A stretch of DNA of 64,000 bases from Gymnogyps californianus (Eukaryota > Chordata > Aves > Accipitriformes > Cathartidae), in NCBI RefSeq assembly GCF_018139145.2, contig NC_059475.1, positions 17,302,937 through 17,366,936 of the forward strand, given 5' to 3'. How positions within the stretch are numbered: position 1 is the stretch's first letter; every line of letters begins with the position of its first letter. Position numbers and translations under genes: made by a program. Below, piece by piece: positions 1 through 9,909 of this stretch. The notes beneath the pieces were generated by a model, which had not been told where the DNA came from, did no database searches, and saw only the letters and a list, made by a program, of their open reading frames with translations.

Positions 1-3000
1 GCAAATATTTGCTGAGGTGGGGCTGGGTGTTGAAACATGAGACAGGCTGAGTAACCGGTAGGAAAAAAGAAAGTTTGGCTTTTACATGTTAGCCCCATCA
101 GCAAATATTAACTTGGGCACTGCAGAGCAAGCGGGCTGCTGCTGTTCCCTGCCATACGACCCAAAAGGCAAAGGACAGGTACAAATTGGGTGGCACCTGG
201 AGTTTATACACACCAAATTCTATGGCTCAGGGCTGTTTAACTCACCCCATACCCTTTTATTTGGTGATTGGAGTGGGGAAATAAACCAGCGACAGGTTAG
301 ATTTGGGAAAGTCAATCAAAACTGGAAAAATACGCATTGCTGATTCCCCTTCTCCTTTTTATCCCATAGTTTTAGGATTTTTTTTTCTCTCTCATGGTTT
401 TTGGATTTCATTGAAGCACTTGAAGCTGATGCATGGAGAGTATTTTTGTTTTTTTAATCCACCGTATCAGACACAGCCTTCCCATGCACTGCCAGCAAGG
501 CAACGTGGCATCCTCAGCTCCTGCTGGCTGCACCAGCGGAGAGCTGGCTGCGGGTGGAGGTTTTAGGGGGGAGCAGCAGGATAATGGTAGCAGGTAAAGG
601 TCATGGCAGCAGGAACATTGGCAAGGAGGCAGGAAGCCTTGGGAGAGGACAGCCAGTGCCAAAAACCACTTCCCTTCACACCTGTCACAATGCAGTGTCC
701 TGGCTTCAGAAAGAAAGTTTGGCAGCCAAAGGACGATGTGAAACACGACATCAGCACGACCACCTGTCCTGCTGCGCGCGCCGGCTGCCCAGGATGCTCT
801 TCCCCCTCCAGCTCCTCCCCACAGCCCGGCCCTGGCCACTGCTGGGAATGATGCACTAGAGGGTTTTGTTTGTGATGGCTCTCCAGTCTGCCTGGAGACA
901 GGAAACATCCCAAATCTGGACAGTACCATGACCTCATCTTCCTCCCCAACTCCCTCAAGTTTGCTGATGTTGTGGTTAGGCAGTCCTGTGATGCCTTTCA
1001 GTGTTTACTCTTAAAGTTTACACACTGTTAGTTCAAAAAAAAAAAGGTGAAAAGCAGAAAGCAGGGTTAGGAGGATGCACCAAGGGACCTCCATCATCTG
1101 CCGGCGGGACAGCTGGGACGGGACACCGGGACATGTGCCATGCTGATGCCAGGCACCGCAGCCCAGCGATGTGCTTGGACATGACGCAGGACATCCCGCT
1201 CATGTGCTTGTCAGCACTGGACCTGCTGGAGTTTCCACACATAGATAAAAATGGGAAAAAGATAGTTAAAAGCCACTTTACTGATCTCTGCACACTTTGA
1301 AAGGGCAGGTTATCCCGAGCGGTGACCTTCAGTTCGGTGTGTGGTGTCAGCATGTTACTACAAGGCCTGGCCCTTCATAATCTCCAGTAAATGTTATTGC
1401 TGTAGCACATCAGGGTAATAAAAGGCTGGCTGGTAGCAGGCATGAGCTGTAATCACCGGAGACTTCATATGCAAAGAGGACATCAGCGACAGTCAGGGCT
1501 GAGGTCTCAGACATTTATTACTGCTGCTGCAAGATAAAGATATCCCAAATATTTATCCCAACAGACTTGGTTTGGGAAATTGAATGCTTTGGAGGGGGAA
1601 TGTCCCGTCATTTTAAAATCATGAGCTGTAGCCTAAACCATCTGCTGAGCTCATTAGACATGAAAAAATGTTGGTGGCGTTTAAAGGGGTCAGTAAATAA
1701 CCACATAGTTCAGGGCAGTGTTTGGCAAGCTGCTGGTCTTCCCATGCTCTCGGCCAAAGTCTTTATTGAAGGGGAAGTACTGAGTTACCATGGGTCCCAC
1801 GGCAGCCATGTGATGGGGCTCTCTCCTCCCCGCTGATGTAAGTCTCAAGGTATTCGTGGATCCCCTGAGATGCTCAGCAAGCCGCTTCGTGAAGATGATC
1901 GTGAGAACAGGCTATATGCAGGTCTGCCAGCGTTTAGACAGCAGTCCTGGACCAAACCCAGCCTGTTGGGTCAACACCCTCCTTGCCCAGAGACGTGAGG
2001 ATGCATCCGGGTGCCTCTGAGCGGGGAGCCAAGCCATGCCCAGCTACACACGGACCTTACAGCAACTTTCCACCTGTTGTAATTCTGCCATATGAGCTTG
2101 AAATTGGGCCAAGAGGCTCAAAGATACGTGTATTAGGTGGGAGACCAGAGCAGAGAACTGCATGACCAACAGCTCAAAAGACCAGATAACACAAGCCTCT
2201 TTTTTCCTTTTTTTTTCTGGTAACCAAACTAAACACCTACACAATATCCAAGAGTGGGGAACATACTACACACACGGTCATGCCCAGGCTGCTGGGGAGA
2301 GGCAGAGCAAAACAGCACCCCTCCCCAAATTTTAATCCCAGTATTGAACTTAAGTGTCTGAAGTCCTCGTAAGCAGGTTTGAGTTGGCACGTACCTACCC
2401 TTATTTGGCTATCTCCTTCAGAGCACAACTAAGGACCAGCTTACTGGAAATGACATCTTTTTTCCCGAGCCCCTCACGCCTGCTCTAGGACTGTCTGCAG
2501 CAGTTTACAACATGTAATGGTAACACACTGAGTCAGTAGGATGAGACATTTTAAGCTGCTTAGGAAAAAAGTGTCTTAGTCAGATAAATATTAGTAAATT
2601 GAGCAAGCAGGGCTACGTGATATTGCTGATTAATGCATGGCTTGCGTATGGTACGAAAAAAATTCTCACAGATTGAGCAAAGATGCTTCCGCTGCTGCTC
2701 TTGTTTAAATTAACCCAAAAGCTCCAGCCTTGCTGTGTTTCATTTGCTGTAATCATTAAACAAACAACCTTGGTGGCCTTCATCTCCCTGGCTGAGACCT
2801 TTCTAAGTGAACTGCCCCTAAGAGAAGAGCTTCTTCACCTGAACTTGGCCATCTTGGAGTGAAGTACCTGAGCTCCCTCTGTGCTCATGGAAAGACCTGA
2901 ACACCCCCAAAGTGAGCTTGAGCCCCCTCACAGGGTGTCTCCATCTTGGGCAGTTGCCACTGATGGGCTCCCATGTCCCTCCAGGAGGTCCTGCCTGCAG

Positions 3001-6000
3001 AGGGACCGGCACCCACCACCTGACTAGTGGAGTTTGAGGGGGACCCATTGGCACCAGTTTGTCCCAGGACATTTCTGAAGGAGGAGAATAATAAGGAACT
3101 ATAACTAAAAACTTCCCAGAGATATTCTGGAATAGTCTAATTAAAAAAAAAAACCAACATTTTAAGGAGAATGAAAATGTGAAAAAATGGAAAAAAACCC
3201 ATGAAGAGCATGAAAAAACCCTGCTCCTCATAACCTTTCCGCAGTAGCAACCCACACCCTTTGCTTATGGCTATTTAGGGTTTTTTTGAGTGCAAGTTTC
3301 CTGGGAGACCTGGTGGTCATTACACTGAGCTCTAGCTATACGTGCCTGTGGATACAGCTATGCCCTAATATAAACTTGGAGGGCAACAATTTACAATGCA
3401 AGAGCATATGTTTCTCTGTTACTAATCGACTTCAGCTGACAGGATTACAATGTCAATCCTGTAAACCAGCTTTTTTCCCTACAGATGTCATGTTTAAATC
3501 ATTATAATAAAAGAAGTTATATGACCACTTTCCTCTGCTGCTGAGATGCCCGTGTAATGCCAGTGAAATGAGGGGTCCTTCTCCAGGGACAGACTCTTCG
3601 GAGAGGAGATGCACGTCTCTGGAATTACAGAGCGACAATGGGAATAAAAACATGATGGCAGCGGGAATGCTGGCACCCTGCAATGGCTGATAGCTGCAGC
3701 GTGAGCTCCCACATCTCTTGGGAGGGAGATGCGACGTGGGGGCCAGCTGGAGACCTCGGCAGGCTAAATGTATCGCTAAAACCCACAGGAAAGCTAGCAG
3801 GTCCCCCCGATGGGCGCATGGGGAGAGCTGCAGAGGAGGTAAATTGCCAAAACCCCATTTTTTTTCATTTTTCCTCGGTGTGAGCCCTACCCATCCTCAG
3901 CCTTGACCTCAGACCGTGGGCTCCTCCTGGCAGCGCCTGCGTGGCTGCTATGCTGTGTTACCATGACTCACGTAGCTAAGGCAACCTGATGTTGCCAGCA
4001 GCAGGGTACATGATGCCTCAGACTCTGAAACGATGATCAAATCCCTTCTCTGGAGCAGGCGCTCGCTTAAGAGACATGTGCCGTGGCAGAGCCAGCGACC
4101 CAGCCTGGAAAAGCTGGCGCTGCCAGCCCATCCATCAAGGCTGAGTGTGGCCACCCCATCCCACACCCATAAAAAAATCCCTATACATAACACACACACA
4201 CATGCACGTACAAGCATCCCCCCACAGCGACCCAATGCTATTCCCTTCGCCTGGAAGAGGGCTGAAGCCACACTTTCATGCCAAATTGCCACACAGGCTT
4301 TTAAAAATGCCCTTACTAGAATAGAAATTGCTTTGGGGTGAAGTGGAGGGTGGTACTACCATCCCTGGTGAGTGTGGGAAGAGGGAGACAGCCATGTGGG
4401 ATGAGGCTCCAGTGAACGAATGCCAGTGCATTTCCCATCATCTCCCTTTGATTAACACTCCCCACTGCATTATTTTCCCTCTCTTTCTAAGAAGAGAGAC
4501 AAATTTCTAAATTTTCAAATTCCTGCAGATTTCCTGTATTCAAGGGGTAATGAAGGGCTGGTGCCTGACAACCTTTTTCAATGGCAGCCACAGTAGTTGT
4601 ATTTGGGAGCTCACGCACTGCCAAGGCACAGGCATGGTGACATGGTGGGTTGCAAGAAAAAAATCCCTTCTCTTGCTTTTGCTGGTAACACAACTAAACC
4701 AAACTAAACCCGAACCAAAGGCAGTGACAGGTTTCTCCCAGCCACCAGCCCCAGCTTGGACAGAGACAGCAGCAGTCACCTGAACTGCAATCACCCAGAG
4801 CTCCTATTAGCTAAAGCTGGGTCACGGCCCTTAATTATCAAAGCCACCTACTACCTACACGTACTCAAACCGCCCTGTGACACTCGTCCTACGCTTGTCC
4901 CAAGCTTCAGTGCCAGGGTATGGTGCAGGGCTGTATCGCATCTCTTACCCTTCTCCCCAAGCACACTGGAGATGAAATTAGCACTCTGCTGTCAGCTCCT
5001 CACCGAAGTTATTAACCCTTATTATTTAAAAAAATAAGTCAATATACATATTTTTTCTTTTTCCAAGCAAAGTTAGTGCTGTATACTTGTAACAGCAGTG
5101 ACCAGCTATCACGGCATGCACTAGGATTAGGGATGTGCTACTTACTTGTAAGCAATTGCCACGTTTCCCAGGTCAGATTGCTCTGAGCTCCTTGAAGCTC
5201 TCCATTTTTTCCCCAAGATGTGTTCCCGTAGCAGATTGCCCATGATTTGACTTTGCTGCCCACTTTGGGTTCAGTTAGAGTCACCTTTGCTTTCTGTCTC
5301 AATAAAGGTAAATAGGCTTTAAAACCTACTTTTTAAAGAATTTTTGCATGGTCACAACGCCAGAGACCTAAAATTATGGTATTTTAATGCACTGGACTTG
5401 CCTTTTATGTGGTTATCCACTTAACAAGCCCATGCTATGTAAAAAAGTGGAGCCTTCCTAAAATGGACATACATTGGAAACTAGGGTCCCAGTTGTACAA
5501 GAACCTACCGTTTTCTACACTGTGAGCAATTTTTTCATGTTTTTTTCCTAATAAACTTTAATTTTTCTAGCAGTTTTCTAATTTGGCCAGTGCTAAGACA
5601 AGCTGACTGCGGTGACAGCTGGGGGAGGCTTTGAATTTTTCAAAATGATGGATAAATGCATAAGAAAAATCACTCAGATGAAAGCAAAAGCGGAAGGACA
5701 GAGACCAAAGCGGGCTGCTAACCCTGCGTCCACAGATGCGAGTTTCATTTAAAAGTAAATTCAGGTTTTTTTTACTGGACCGTTTGAAGCAAGGTGTGCA
5801 CAAACATGCCAAGTCCTGCAGCCTTTCCACACCGGGAGCCTTCCTCCAGATGTTCCTTATATGCTCCTGACTTGCTGCCTTGTTTTTTTGCTCTTTTTGA
5901 AGTGGTGTCCCATTTCCTGTGCACAAAGACTGTTCCCTGTTGTATTTTGGAGCCCAATTTAAAATATCATAATGATTTCTGCTTAAGATCCAGTTTTGCT

Positions 6001-6205
6001 CCTGGCTGACTCCAGCTCCCTTATTCTTATGGGGCCTTTTGGGCAGGAACTTGTTCTACAGAGTAGGCCAGCATTTGTCCAGAAAATGTAGACATGCAGC
6101 CCAATTGTCAGTCAATCATCTGGGTTGTTCCCCTCACTGAAACAAACTGTCACCCTAAAAAGTGAGATATAGTGTTGGCTTTCAGGGTAAAGCCTGCAGT
6201 TCTTC
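1..6205. other. Intergenic DNA, no gene recognised
   Basis: No frame in this stretch resembles a known protein, and no pair of splice sites brackets a conserved-looking peptide. The longest frames (for example 408-929 on the - strand) are low-complexity chance frames. A short CA run lies at 4190-4202. Two AATAAA hexamers sit on the + strand at 5301-5306 and 5550-5555. In other vertebrates NAP1L4 lies on this side of PHLDA2 in the same orientation, so this could include its 3' flank or 3'UTR, but nothing in the sequence proves that. Confidence 0.6.
6201..6205. repeat. Target-site duplication, left copy
   Basis: TCTTC lies immediately before the TGTC end of the solo LTR and is repeated exactly at 6794-6798, just after the GACA end. 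It defines the insertion site. Confidence 0.85.
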
Positions 6206-6475
6206 TGTCCTGGTTTCGGCTGGGATAATTTTCTTCCTAGTAGCTGGTATAGTGTTATGTTTTGCATTTAGTATGAGAATAATGTTGATAACACACTGAT
6301 GGTTTTAGTTGTTGCTAAGTAGTGTTTATCCTAAGTAAGTCAAGGATTTTTCAGCTTCTCATGCCCAGCCAGCAAGAAGGCTGGAGGGGCACAAGAAGCT
6401 GGGAGGGGACACAGCCAGGACAGCTGACCCAAACTGGCCAAAGGAATATTCCATGCCATATCACATCATGCCCAG

Positions 6476-6483
6476 TATATAAA
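6476..6483 (+). promoter_or_regulatory. LTR TATA box
   Basis: TATATAAA sits in the middle of the solo LTR, followed by a GC-richer segment where transcription would start and then by an ATTAAA signal about 180 bp further on. This is the normal position for an LTR promoter. Transcription from it would run rightward, towards PHLDA2 about 2 kb away. Activity is not shown by the sequence. Confidence 0.6.
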
Positions 6484-6601
6484 CTGCGGGGGAGCTGGTT
6501 GGGAGGGGCGGATCGCTGCTCGGGAACTAACTGGGCATCGGTCGGCAAGTGATGAGCATTTGCATTGTGCATCACTTGTTTTGTATATTCTAATTCTTTT
6601 A

Positions 6602-6646
6602 GTATTATTATTGTCGTATTATTATTATTATTATTATTATCATTAT
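6602..6646 (+). repeat. (ATT)n microsatellite inside the solo LTR
   Basis: Runs of ATT, interrupted once by GTCGT and once by a C, lie between the LTR TATA box and its poly(A) signal. The tract is probably polymorphic in length. Confidence 0.85.
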
Positions 6647-6665
6647 TTTCCTTTCTTTCTGTCCT

Positions 6666-6671
6666 ATTAAA
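6666..6671 (+). terminator. LTR poly(A) signal
   Basis: ATTAAA lies about 185 bp downstream of the LTR TATA box and about 120 bp before the 3' end of the element. This is the place for the R-region polyadenylation signal. Confidence 0.5.
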
Positions 6672-6793
6672 CTGTCTTTATCTCAACCCACGAGTTTTAC
6701 TTTTTTTTGATTCTCTCCCCCATCCCACTGGGCGGGGGGAGAGAGCAAGCGGCTGCGTGGTGCTTAGTTGCCGGCTGGGGTTAAACCATGACA

Positions 6794-6798
6794 TCTTC
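6794..6798. repeat. Target-site duplication, right copy
   Basis: TCTTC directly follows the last base of the solo LTR and matches 6201-6205 exactly. The identical copies are consistent with, but do not prove, a fairly recent insertion, because five bases is too short to date it. Confidence 0.85.
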
Positions 6799-8010
6799 AC
6801 ATGCCAGGACACAGCTACATGCATGGTCTGTGGCCGCCCCCCAACCCCACGAGCAGTAGTGGCCAGTGTGGTCTTCCCAGAGCAGTCCTCATCCCATCCC
6901 ACCCTGAGAAGCTCAGCTAAACCATTCCTGGCTCATTCATCAAACCCGAGCGCATCGCACAGACCCCACCTTTGCTCTGGCCCTCCCCACAAAGGAGCAT
7001 GCTGCCATGCATTATCAAGGCACGGCCATATACTCCAGCCGATGAATGATTTGCAGCGGAAATGGGTTTGGCTGTAGCTCTGATTTGTTCCTGGGAATGG
7101 GCTTCTGACCCTGCTGAAGTGCCCGGGAACGCCGCCAAACTCTTCAAAGGGGCCAGGCCTCACTTTGTAAGCTCACCTCTGGGGTTTGGCTTGCAAACAC
7201 CTATAGAGGTGTCAGTCATTCAAGAAAAATGATGGAGGAGAACAGGGCTCAAAGTCCAAAGGGTGATGCTGCACAAAGTACGTAACTGAGCAAATACTGC
7301 TTGAGAAACAGCATGAATAAGTTCGTTAAGCGCAGTCCTGCCCTCGGCTGCAGCATCGAGGCAACGGCTAGGAAGCTGGATCAGCCTTGTGTCAGCTATT
7401 GTAAAAGGGTGACAAAAAGAATGGTGTACAAGAGGAAGGGACTGCAGGCTTGCATGTGCTTCTTAAATGTCACCTCCAACTGCCACAGCCTTTACTAATT
7501 TCCCCGTGGCGCTGAGCATTGGCCAGACTATAACGAACTGCGGTGCCTTCCCTGGGAGGAGGGAGTGGGCTGGGAGGAAGAAAATGGGATAAATCCAGTG
7601 ATTGCAAGGGACAACAAAGAAGATAAGGGGGAGCAGTGTTAATGCAAAACTGGAGAGGTGGGGTGCCCTGAGGAAAGGACGCAGGAAGGGCTGATGGTGC
7701 AGAGCCGGCTGCATGCAGGGCCTCAAATGAAGCTTGTGGGCTTGGCCACGCCCTGGCTGAGCCTCTTCGGGTGACCAGGGGCTGGGGCTCAAACCAGATG
7801 CCCATGGGAGATGGCAGTGGTCCACCACAGGCAGGGCTCAGACCCCTCTGCATCAGGTGGATGTGGTGCCAGGGCAGACCCAACGTGGCAGAGACACCTG
7901 GGCCCAGGACCACAGGACCACAGTTCTGGGAGCATCACGTACTCCAGTGTGGACCTGAGAAGTGTCAGGGAGTGCTCAGAGGGGAAAGATGGGGTTGCAC
8001 CAGGTCACAG
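6799..8010. other. Intergenic DNA between the solo LTR and the PHLDA2 CpG island
   Basis: I see no exon, RNA gene or recognisable repeat here. GC content rises steadily towards the right as the CpG island is approached. Open frames in this part are by-products of the rising GC content. Confidence 0.6.
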
Positions 8011-8299
8011 TGGCCCCATCCTCCCCGGGGGGGATATCCCCGCTGGGCAGAGGAGACACGGTGGGGGAGGGGGCAGAACTGGGGTCCCCTCACGGGGTGG
8101 GTGCTGACCCCTTGCCCACGGCGGCAGCAGAGATGGGGGCCCTCGGGGAGGCACCCACGTCCCCGCACCCAGCCCGCCCACCGAGGCGCGGCAGCATCCA
8201 GCACCCTCCCTCCCCATCGCTCCCGGGGGACCCCCCCCACCGACCCCCCTCTCCCCGCAGCCCAGCGCCGACGGGCGGCGGCGGGCGGGGAGCGCGGCC

Positions 8300-8400
8300 G
8301 GGGGGCGGGCGGGAGGCGGGGCGGCGAGGGGGCGGCGGGCCGGGCTCCCCGGGGGAGGCACCGGAAGGCGCCCGGCGCTGATTCATTGCAATAAATTGTT
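8300..8400 (+). promoter_or_regulatory. PHLDA2: Probable PHLDA2 core promoter
   Basis: GC boxes lie at 8300-8309 (GGGGGCGGG type) and 8313-8324 (overlapping GGCGGGG). An ETS-like CCGGAAG lies at 8361-8367. They are followed by an isolated AT-rich, TATA-like CAATAAATT at 8389-8397 inside otherwise extremely GC-rich DNA. Transcription would then start near 8420, giving a 5'UTR of about 65 bases without an upstream ATG. The start-site position is inferred. Confidence 0.5.
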
Positions 8401-8486
8401 GCCGTCGCGGGGAGGCTCGGTCATCGCCGCCCGAGCCGGAGCAGGGGCCGCAGTCGGAGCCGCAGCGGAGCCGCCGGGGAGGGAGG

Positions 8487-8885
8487 ATGAAGATGCAAGC
8501 CGAGGTGATCCGCGAGGGCGAGCTGGAGAAGCGGAGCGACAGCCTTTTCCAGCTGTGGAAGAAGAAGCTGGTGGTGCTGACCAAGGACAGCCTCAGCCTC
8601 TTCCCCGACGGGCACAAGCGGGCCAAGGGCAAGGAGCTGGGCTTCGGCTCCATCCTCAAGGTGGACTGCGTGGAGCGCACGGGCAAGTACATCTACTTCA
8701 CCATCGTCACCAAGGACCGCAAGGAGATTGACTTTCGGTGCCCGGACCAGAGCTGCTGGAACGCCTCCATCACCATGGCCCTCATCGACTTCCAGAACAA
8801 GCGGGCCATCCAGGACTTCAAGAGCCGCCAGGAGATGGAGCAGGCGGCGGGCGCCCAGGAGCGGCGGCTGGCCCGGGCGCCCTGA
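8487..8885 (+). CDS. PHLDA2: Pleckstrin homology-like domain family A member 2
   Basis: This complete single-exon coding region encodes 132 residues. Almost the whole protein is one PH domain (about residues 7-100). Diagnostic strings are [53 protein letters not shown] and [14 protein letters not shown], which fit PHLDA2 (TSSC3/IPL) better than PHLDA1 or PHLDA3. The family binds phosphoinositides at membranes through the basic first strand-loop region ([12 protein letters not shown]) and restrains growth, notably in the mammalian placenta. The first ATG was chosen: it has A at -3, no ATG precedes it in the short 5'UTR, and MK starts the mammalian protein too. A second in-frame ATG at 8493 is a weaker alternative. 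The tail after the PH domain is short (ending ERRLARAP) and lacks the long Pro/Ala-rich tail of mammalian PHLDA2, which is about 150 residues. The convergent neighbour SLC22A18 supports the assignment. Confidence 0.95.
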   Translation: MKMQAEVIREGELEKRSDSLFQLWKKKLVVLTKDSLSLFPDGHKRAKGKELGFGSILKVDCVERTGKYIYFTIVTKDRKEIDFRCPDQSCWNASITMALIDFQNKRAIQDFKSRQEMEQAAGAQERRLARAP

Positions 8886-8920
8886 GCCGCCGCCGCCCGC
8901 CCCGGCCGGCCCGGCCCCAG
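8886..8920 (+). other. PHLDA2: PHLDA2 3'UTR, end of exon 1
   Basis: The stop codon is followed by 35 bases of GC-rich 3'UTR and then a strong donor (CAG|GTGAGA, GT at 8921-8922). The junction lies less than 50 bases after the stop, so by the usual rule it should not trigger nonsense-mediated decay. Confidence 0.75.
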
Positions 8921-9464
8921 GTGAGACCCTCCACGGCCCCTAACGCGCTCCTGCCTGGGCTTTTAATTTTTTTTTAATTTTTTATTATTCCTTCCACCCC
9001 CCCCCCCCCCCCCCCCGCCTGCTTTGGGAAATCAGACGGGCGGTGGGGGCTCCCACCACGCCGCTCACCCCCTTTTTTTGCCGGAGGGACCCCCCGGCCC
9101 CCACCGCCGCTGCCACCTCTCCGGCTCGCTGCCAGCCCGTGAAGGTGCCCGGCCGCACCCTGAAACCAGGGCATGCTGCCCGGCTGCTTCAGCACAGGAG
9201 TGTTGGGGCTCGCTCCCCCTTTCCTGATGCATCGCTGGGAATTTCTGGTGGGAGCTGGGCTTATGCTGGGTGCTGAGAAGTATGGCTATTGGGGGGGAAA
9301 TAAGAAATGGCACTTGGCAGTGCTTTCCGTATAGAATTTGCTAAAAATATGGTATCTGTGAAAATAAATGCTGAACACTTACTCTCCCTTTAAAGCCCCT
9401 CTTTTTTTTTCCTGCCTCGCTGTCCTGTTCATTTAACTAACCTGCTTTCTCTCGCTGCCTTTAG
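8921..9464 (+). other. PHLDA2: PHLDA2 intron, within the 3'UTR
   Basis: This 544-bp intron runs from GTGAGA at 8921 to a pyrimidine-rich acceptor ending TTTAG at 9464. As I recall, mammalian PHLDA2 also has a single small intron in its 3'UTR. A run of 20 C residues lies at 8997-9016. An AATAAA at about 9363 lies inside the intron and could end an unspliced form. Confidence 0.7.
8997..9016 (+). repeat. Poly-C run (20 C) in the PHLDA2 intron
   Basis: Twenty consecutive C residues lie 76 bases after the 5' splice site, preceded by an AT-rich stretch. On the transcript this is a poly-C tract of the kind PCBP/hnRNP K proteins can bind. On the template strand it is poly-G. Its length may also be affected by sequencing error. 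Confidence 0.85.
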
Positions 9465-9890
9465 AGCATACCACTGGATGATAAACCAGATCAAGTGTCT
9501 TGGACTGAAATGGGACAGGGTACCAATGAAGGAAAGCGAAGAAGAGAGCTGGAACCAGCTTGGTTTTCTCCAAGCCCATTGAGGCTGCTGAGCAAAGAGC
9601 CCTGAGCTTTGCCTGAGATGCATTTAAAGAAAAACCAAAGACTTTCGTAAAGGACTTCTAGCGAAGCGTCCACGTGTTTTGAGTGGCACAGCTTTGCGAA
9701 CGATTACCTTCTATTTATGAGTCTCAAGGAAGATTCAACACTGACTGGTGGTGTTAAACACAATTTAAATTATTTGTAGTATCTATATTTGTATTTATTT
9801 TGATGAATGTCTTTCAGCAGTTACTGGTCTTAATATTGCTTTTGCATTAATACGTCCATTCCAAATAAATTACTTGAAATGTTCACTTTT
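9465..9890 (+). other. PHLDA2: PHLDA2 3'UTR exon 2
   Basis: This non-coding terminal exon begins after the acceptor at 9463-9464. It changes from mixed to AT-rich sequence and carries AUUUA motifs at 9713-9717 and 9793-9797, the type found in unstable mRNAs. It ends about 20 bases after the AATAAA at 9864-9869. The exact cleavage site is inferred. Confidence 0.65.
9864..9869 (+). terminator. PHLDA2: PHLDA2 poly(A) signal
   Basis: AATAAA occurs at the end of the AT-rich 3'UTR, about 400 bases into the terminal exon and followed by T-rich sequence (TTTTTATT) that could act as the downstream element. Another AATAAA at about 10206-10211 is a possible distal site. Confidence 0.65.
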
Positions 9891-9909
9891 TATTACTATA
9901 GTCTGGGCT

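Larger units (their letters stand above)
6206..6793 (+). mobile_element. Solo LTR of an avian ERVL-like endogenous retrovirus
   Basis: A 588-bp element begins TGTC and ends GACA. Its ends are imperfect inverted repeats: both read TGTC-TGGTTT when compared in opposite orientation. It is flanked by a perfect 5-bp target-site duplication, TCTTC at 6201-6205 and at 6794-6798. A 5-bp duplication is the length usual for ERVL-type integrases. Inside are a TATA box (TATATAAA, 6476-6483), an ATT microsatellite (6602-6646) and an ATTAAA poly(A) signal (6666-6671), in the order expected for U3-R-U5 on the + strand. No internal retroviral genes follow, so this is a solo LTR left by recombination between two LTRs. 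The TGTCCTGGTTT start and the overall layout match LTRs I know from bird genomes, but the exact subfamily is not assigned. Confidence 0.88.
8010..9180. promoter_or_regulatory. CpG island over PHLDA2 promoter and coding exon
   Basis: This stretch is very GC-rich, dense in CpG, and starkly different from its flanks. It covers the probable promoter, the whole PHLDA2 coding exon and the first part of the 3'UTR intron. In mammals the PHLDA2 promoter island stays unmethylated, and imprinting is controlled from a distant element, the KCNQ1OT1 promoter. Boundaries were judged by eye, without a computed CpG ratio. Confidence 0.8.

Noticed and set aside
408..958. Overlapping - strand open frames of 173 and 131 residues
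   Set aside because: Composition is low-complexity, with Gly/Ala/Arg-rich runs. There is no domain, no splice context and no family resemblance.
5301..5555. AATAAA hexamers as the 3' end of NAP1L4
   Set aside because: Synteny makes this possible, but no NAP1L4 coding exon or recognisable 3'UTR is present, and hexamers alone are common in AT-rich DNA.
7771..8394. 207-residue + frame running into the CpG island
   Set aside because: Stop codons are rare in GC-rich DNA. The translation is Pro/Arg/Gly-rich without a domain, and it overlaps the PHLDA2 promoter and 5'UTR.
8090..8692. 200-residue - strand frame antisense to PHLDA2
   Set aside because: It is a shadow of the conserved PHLDA2 reading frame and the GC-rich promoter. 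The translation matches nothing and PHLDA2 explains the sequence.
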